Translations under genes and position numbers: made by a program | From: Caldifarciminota bacterium UBA3073 | Lineage (GTDB): Bacteria > Hydrothermota > UBA3073 | Assembly: GCA_002366725.1 (NCBI GenBank) | Contig: DFBT01000072.1 | Location: forward strand, 1-7,125 | Reading direction: 5' to 3' | Length of the DNA: 7,125 nucleotides | Notes under the pieces: model-generated | What the model was told of the DNA's origin: nothing | The model's database searches: none | What the model saw: the letters and a program-made list of their open reading frames with translations, nothing else | Part shown: one piece after another, positions 5,535 through 7,125 of the stretch | Layout of the letters: every line of letters starts with the position of its first letter | How positions within the stretch are numbered: the stretch's first letter is position 1

Positions 5535-6104
5535 TTATTTTCCTCTCGATTTCGGTATTCCTATCCATCTTGGGGTTCTATCCATATATTCACGATAGGC
5601 GTCGCCATAGTTCTCAAGGCAAAACTGCTCTTCAGGAATTGCGATGACAAATGAAATAATTGTATACAGAATCGAAAACAGTAGGAAAATCCATGAAGCC
5701 GAAGCTATACCTACTCCTATAAACATTACAAATTGAGTGATGTACATAGGATGTCTTGAATAACAGTACAGTCCTTTAGTAAGCGGTTCATTATCAATTG
5801 AGGTAGTAGCAAAAGTCACAATAGCTATCGTGTAGGTAATTAATCCTACTATAGAAATAGGAAGGCCTACGTAAAACCATATCGTCCCTAATTCTAACGG
5901 CAAGAAAATGGAGTATATGAGGGCGAGAAGCCAGATTATCCACATAACAGGATAGAGTTTCTTCTCAGTCTCGCTATGTAGCTCATGTACTTTTTTTGCC
6001 AGACCTTTATGAATTAGCATCAGTAAAGGCATTGGCAAGAAATGGTAAAGCATGAAAATCCAGGCATTCCATAAACCTATTTCAAAAGCAGGCATAAGTG
6101 ACAT
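5535..6104 (-). CDS. Integral-membrane methyltransferase, ICMT/PEMT-like
   Basis: This 189-residue membrane protein has about five hydrophobic segments: 10-31, 50-70, 76-98, 121-137 and 138-157. The C-terminal half carries the family signature: GLYCYSRHPMY at 111-121 (the RHP-x-Y SAM-binding motif), EE at 158-159 (IPEEQF) and YGDAYREY at 166-173 followed by RTPRWIG. These match isoprenylcysteine carboxyl methyltransferase and phospholipid N-methyltransferase relatives, which use SAM at the membrane face. Bacterial members have diverse or unknown substrates, so neither phosphatidylethanolamine nor a prenyl-cysteine should be assumed. The ATG at 6104 has AGGAGG at 6111-6116, spacer 6. No clear promoter was found in 6105-6189. 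Confidence 0.85.
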   Translation of the reverse strand: MSLMPAFEIGLWNAWIFMLYHFLPMPLLMLIHKGLAKKVHELHSETEKKLYPVMWIIWLLALIYSIFLPLELGTIWFYVGLPISIVGLITYTIAIVTFATTSIDNEPLTKGLYCYSRHPMYITQFVMFIGVGIASASWIFLLFSILYTIISFVIAIPEEQFCLENYGDAYREYMDRTPRWIGIPKSRGK

Positions 6105-6189
6105 GATTCCCCTCCTTTTTGCTCATTTTATAGCCCTTCCTTTCATGGTTACTCTTATTTTTATATTTTTGCTCCGAAGTGAGCATTTC

Positions 6190-6302
6190 GCCTAACGTTC
6201 CAAGTATATACGACGTTGTGACCGAAGGGAGCAATGTCCCGCCTGTCCTGAACCTGTCGAAGGGCAAGGGCGTTGGCCCGTAGCGTATATGCTGCGTTGT
6301 GC
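6190..6302. repeat. Imperfect palindromic element, attC-like in outline
   Basis: The minus strand begins GCACAAC (6296-6302) and ends GTTAGGC (6190-6196), the latter fitting the integron core pattern GTTRRRY. The arms also share ATATACG/CGTATAT, giving a long imperfect inverted repeat about 113 bp across. The centre contains CCTGTCCTGAACCTGTCGAAGG (two direct CCTGTC), a type of palindrome-derived sequence common in repeat-rich genomes. One core base mismatches the attC pattern and the arm spacing is unequal, and no integrase is present, so it is called only a palindromic repeat. Positions 6105-6189 hold a short GCTC/GAGC stem and no gene. Confidence 0.55.
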
Positions 6303-6356
6303 AAAGTCATCTATTACTACTCCTCCTTCAACTAATGCTTCATTCAGTTCAACCAT
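6303..6356 (-). pseudogene. 18-codon 5' stub of an unrecognised gene cut by a repeat
   Basis: From the ATG at 6356, with AAGGA (AAGGATAGTCAAA) well placed before it, the frame reads MVELNEALVEGGVVIDDF. It then enters the palindromic element at 6302, where the translation (Arg/Ser/Gly-rich) is that of the repeat, and stops at a TAG (6192-6194) inside the element's GTTAGGC end. The stub probably was the start of a gene downstream of, and overlapping, the methyltransferase gene before the 6382-6481 insertion. The parent family cannot be identified from 18 residues. Confidence 0.5.
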
Positions 6357-6381
6357 TTTGACTATCCTTCTCCTTTGTAAA

Positions 6382-6481
6382 CCCCGTTAGAGAATTTTTC
6401 TCTAACGACTGCCCTGACGGAGGCATTAAACCATCTTATATCCTTACCACTAACTAAAGTCGGTAGCCTCCTCTAACGGGG
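6382..6481. mobile_element. 100-bp MITE-like insertion with TAAA target duplication
   Basis: The terminal inverted repeats are CCCCGTTAGAG (6382-6392) and CTCTAACGGGG (6471-6481), flanked on both sides by TAAA (6378-6381 and 6482-6485). Inside are a perfect ten-pair hairpin (6385-6394 with 6398-6407, loop TTT) and GGAGGC/GCCTCC (6419-6424 with 6466-6471). No coding capacity is present, so movement would need a transposase elsewhere. Removing the element and one TAAA joins the methyltransferase frame to a natural-looking end, which supports a real insertion rather than chance. Confidence 0.7.
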
Positions 6482-7022
6482 TAAATAAGAAAATCCTCGC
6501 CTGTCCCCCTGAATAAATAAATCCTCCTCTCTCTACCTCCTCGATTAATTTTTTCTTTGACCCTATGGTTTTTTCAAAAGAAAGTACACCCCCAGGTTTT
6601 AAAATACGATACATTTCAGATATTACATTTTTCAGTCCGCCGGCGATGTAAGGAAGACCAAAAAGGAAAGCCAAATCAATACTTCGGTCTGGTAACCCGG
6701 TATTAGAAGCATTTGCAAAAATAGGAGTTAAATTTTTTATTCCTTCTTTCTCGATTTTCTTTTTAACTCTTTCTATTGCAAGTGGATGTACATCTATGGC
6801 ATAAATAAAGCCCTCTTTTCCCACTATTTTTGTTGCAGGGATGGTAAAGAATCCCGGACCACATCCAACCTCCAGTACTTTTTGACCCGGCTTTAGCCCG
6901 GCTGTTTTTAAAAGCTTGTAAGGATTTCTAAAAATCGGGAGAAGTGGATTGTCATGCATCAAAGATATTATCCTGAAAGCAAAATTCGAGTGATGATGTC
7001 TTTCTTTAATTTTATTACTCAT
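6450..7022 (-). CDS. Class I SAM-dependent methyltransferase with element-encoded C-terminus
   Basis: This 190-residue soluble methyltransferase of the UbiE/Methyltransf_11 type has motif I VLEVGCGPGFFT at 49-60, acidic D78 (YAIDVHP), LPDRSIDLAFLFG at 110-122 and the post-motif strand LKPGGVLSFEK at 141-151. The N-terminal FRIISLMHDNPLLPIFRNP fits a cap helix seen in small relatives. The substrate is unknown. The ATG at 7022 has GAAGG with an eight-base spacer. The last nine residues (PLEEATDFS) and the stop come from the inverted repeat of a 100-bp element; without it the gene would end FTKEKDSQNG with its TGA overlapping the next ATG. The core fold is intact, so activity is probably retained. 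The promoter is outside the window or not evident in 7023-7125, where I see nothing else. Confidence 0.85.
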   Translation of the reverse strand: MSNKIKERHHHSNFAFRIISLMHDNPLLPIFRNPYKLLKTAGLKPGQKVLEVGCGPGFFTIPATKIVGKEGFIYAIDVHPLAIERVKKKIEKEGIKNLTPIFANASNTGLPDRSIDLAFLFGLPYIAGGLKNVISEMYRILKPGGVLSFEKTIGSKKKLIEEVERGGFIYSGGQARIFLFTPLEEATDFS

Positions 7023-7125
7023 TTCCTCTACCTTCTTTCACTTCCCGTCTACAACCCCTCAGCAAACCAATTGATTTTTCTTGCGTTCATGAATTTACGT
7101 TGAGGCCAAGTAATGTAGGTAACCC

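Noticed and set aside
5424..5654. 76-codon plus-strand frame
   Set aside because: It is made of palindromic repeat sequence and the antisense of the membrane methyltransferase end.
6082..6267. 61-codon minus-strand frame beginning MPFDRFRTGG
   Set aside because: The opening residues are the translation of a palindromic repeat (CTTCGACAGGTTCAGGACAGG type), and the frame ends inside the start of the membrane methyltransferase gene in another frame.
6385..6407. Intrinsic terminator at the ten-pair hairpin
   Set aside because: No T-tract follows the stem on either strand, and the hairpin is an internal part of the 6382-6481 element.

Overview
The window is 7.1 kb of bacterial DNA with every recognisable gene on the minus strand. 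The organism cannot be named from this sequence. A bacterial-type glutaminyl-tRNA synthetase, Shine-Dalgarno sites before most genes, sigma70-consensus promoters and a lipobox lipoprotein point to a bacterium that charges tRNA-Gln directly. The many small palindromic repeats, a transposase stub and several broken genes are typical of repeat-rich genomes of uncultivated lineages; that last point is inference.

Layout in the direction of transcription (high to low coordinates). Block 1 (7022-6190): a class I SAM methyltransferase whose last codons are supplied by a 100-bp inverted-repeat element (6382-6481). It is followed by an 18-codon gene stub that runs into a second palindromic element (6190-6302). 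Block 2 (6104-5535): an integral-membrane methyltransferase of the ICMT/PEMT type. Block 3 (5534-5178): no gene, but a 103-bp nested palindromic repeat and two sigma70-type promoters. Block 4 (5177-4121): a three-helix membrane protein, a 46-residue zinc-binding protein with four CxxC pairs, and a small lipoprotein with a cadherin-like domain. Block 5 (4049-3711): a 15-codon stub of a REP-associated (IS200-like) transposase, a perfect-consensus promoter, and a structured leader containing a 41-bp exact copy of the block 3 repeat. Block 6 (3710-21): a SAM methyltransferase, glnS, a small gene that now needs a frameshift to be read through, and an SDR-type L-threonine 3-dehydrogenase. Close spacing and an ATGA overlap suggest these four are one transcription unit.

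The genes do not form a recognisable defence or biosynthetic system. The most informative content is between the genes. One element appears to have inserted with a TAAA target duplication into the end of a methyltransferase gene, and removing it on paper restores a plausible C-terminus that overlaps the next start codon. Two copies of a near-identical promoter block lie 1.33 kb apart beside shared palindromic modules. Two small genes, at 4607-4747 and around 968-1125, are easily overlooked, the first because it is short and the second because it is split between two frames.
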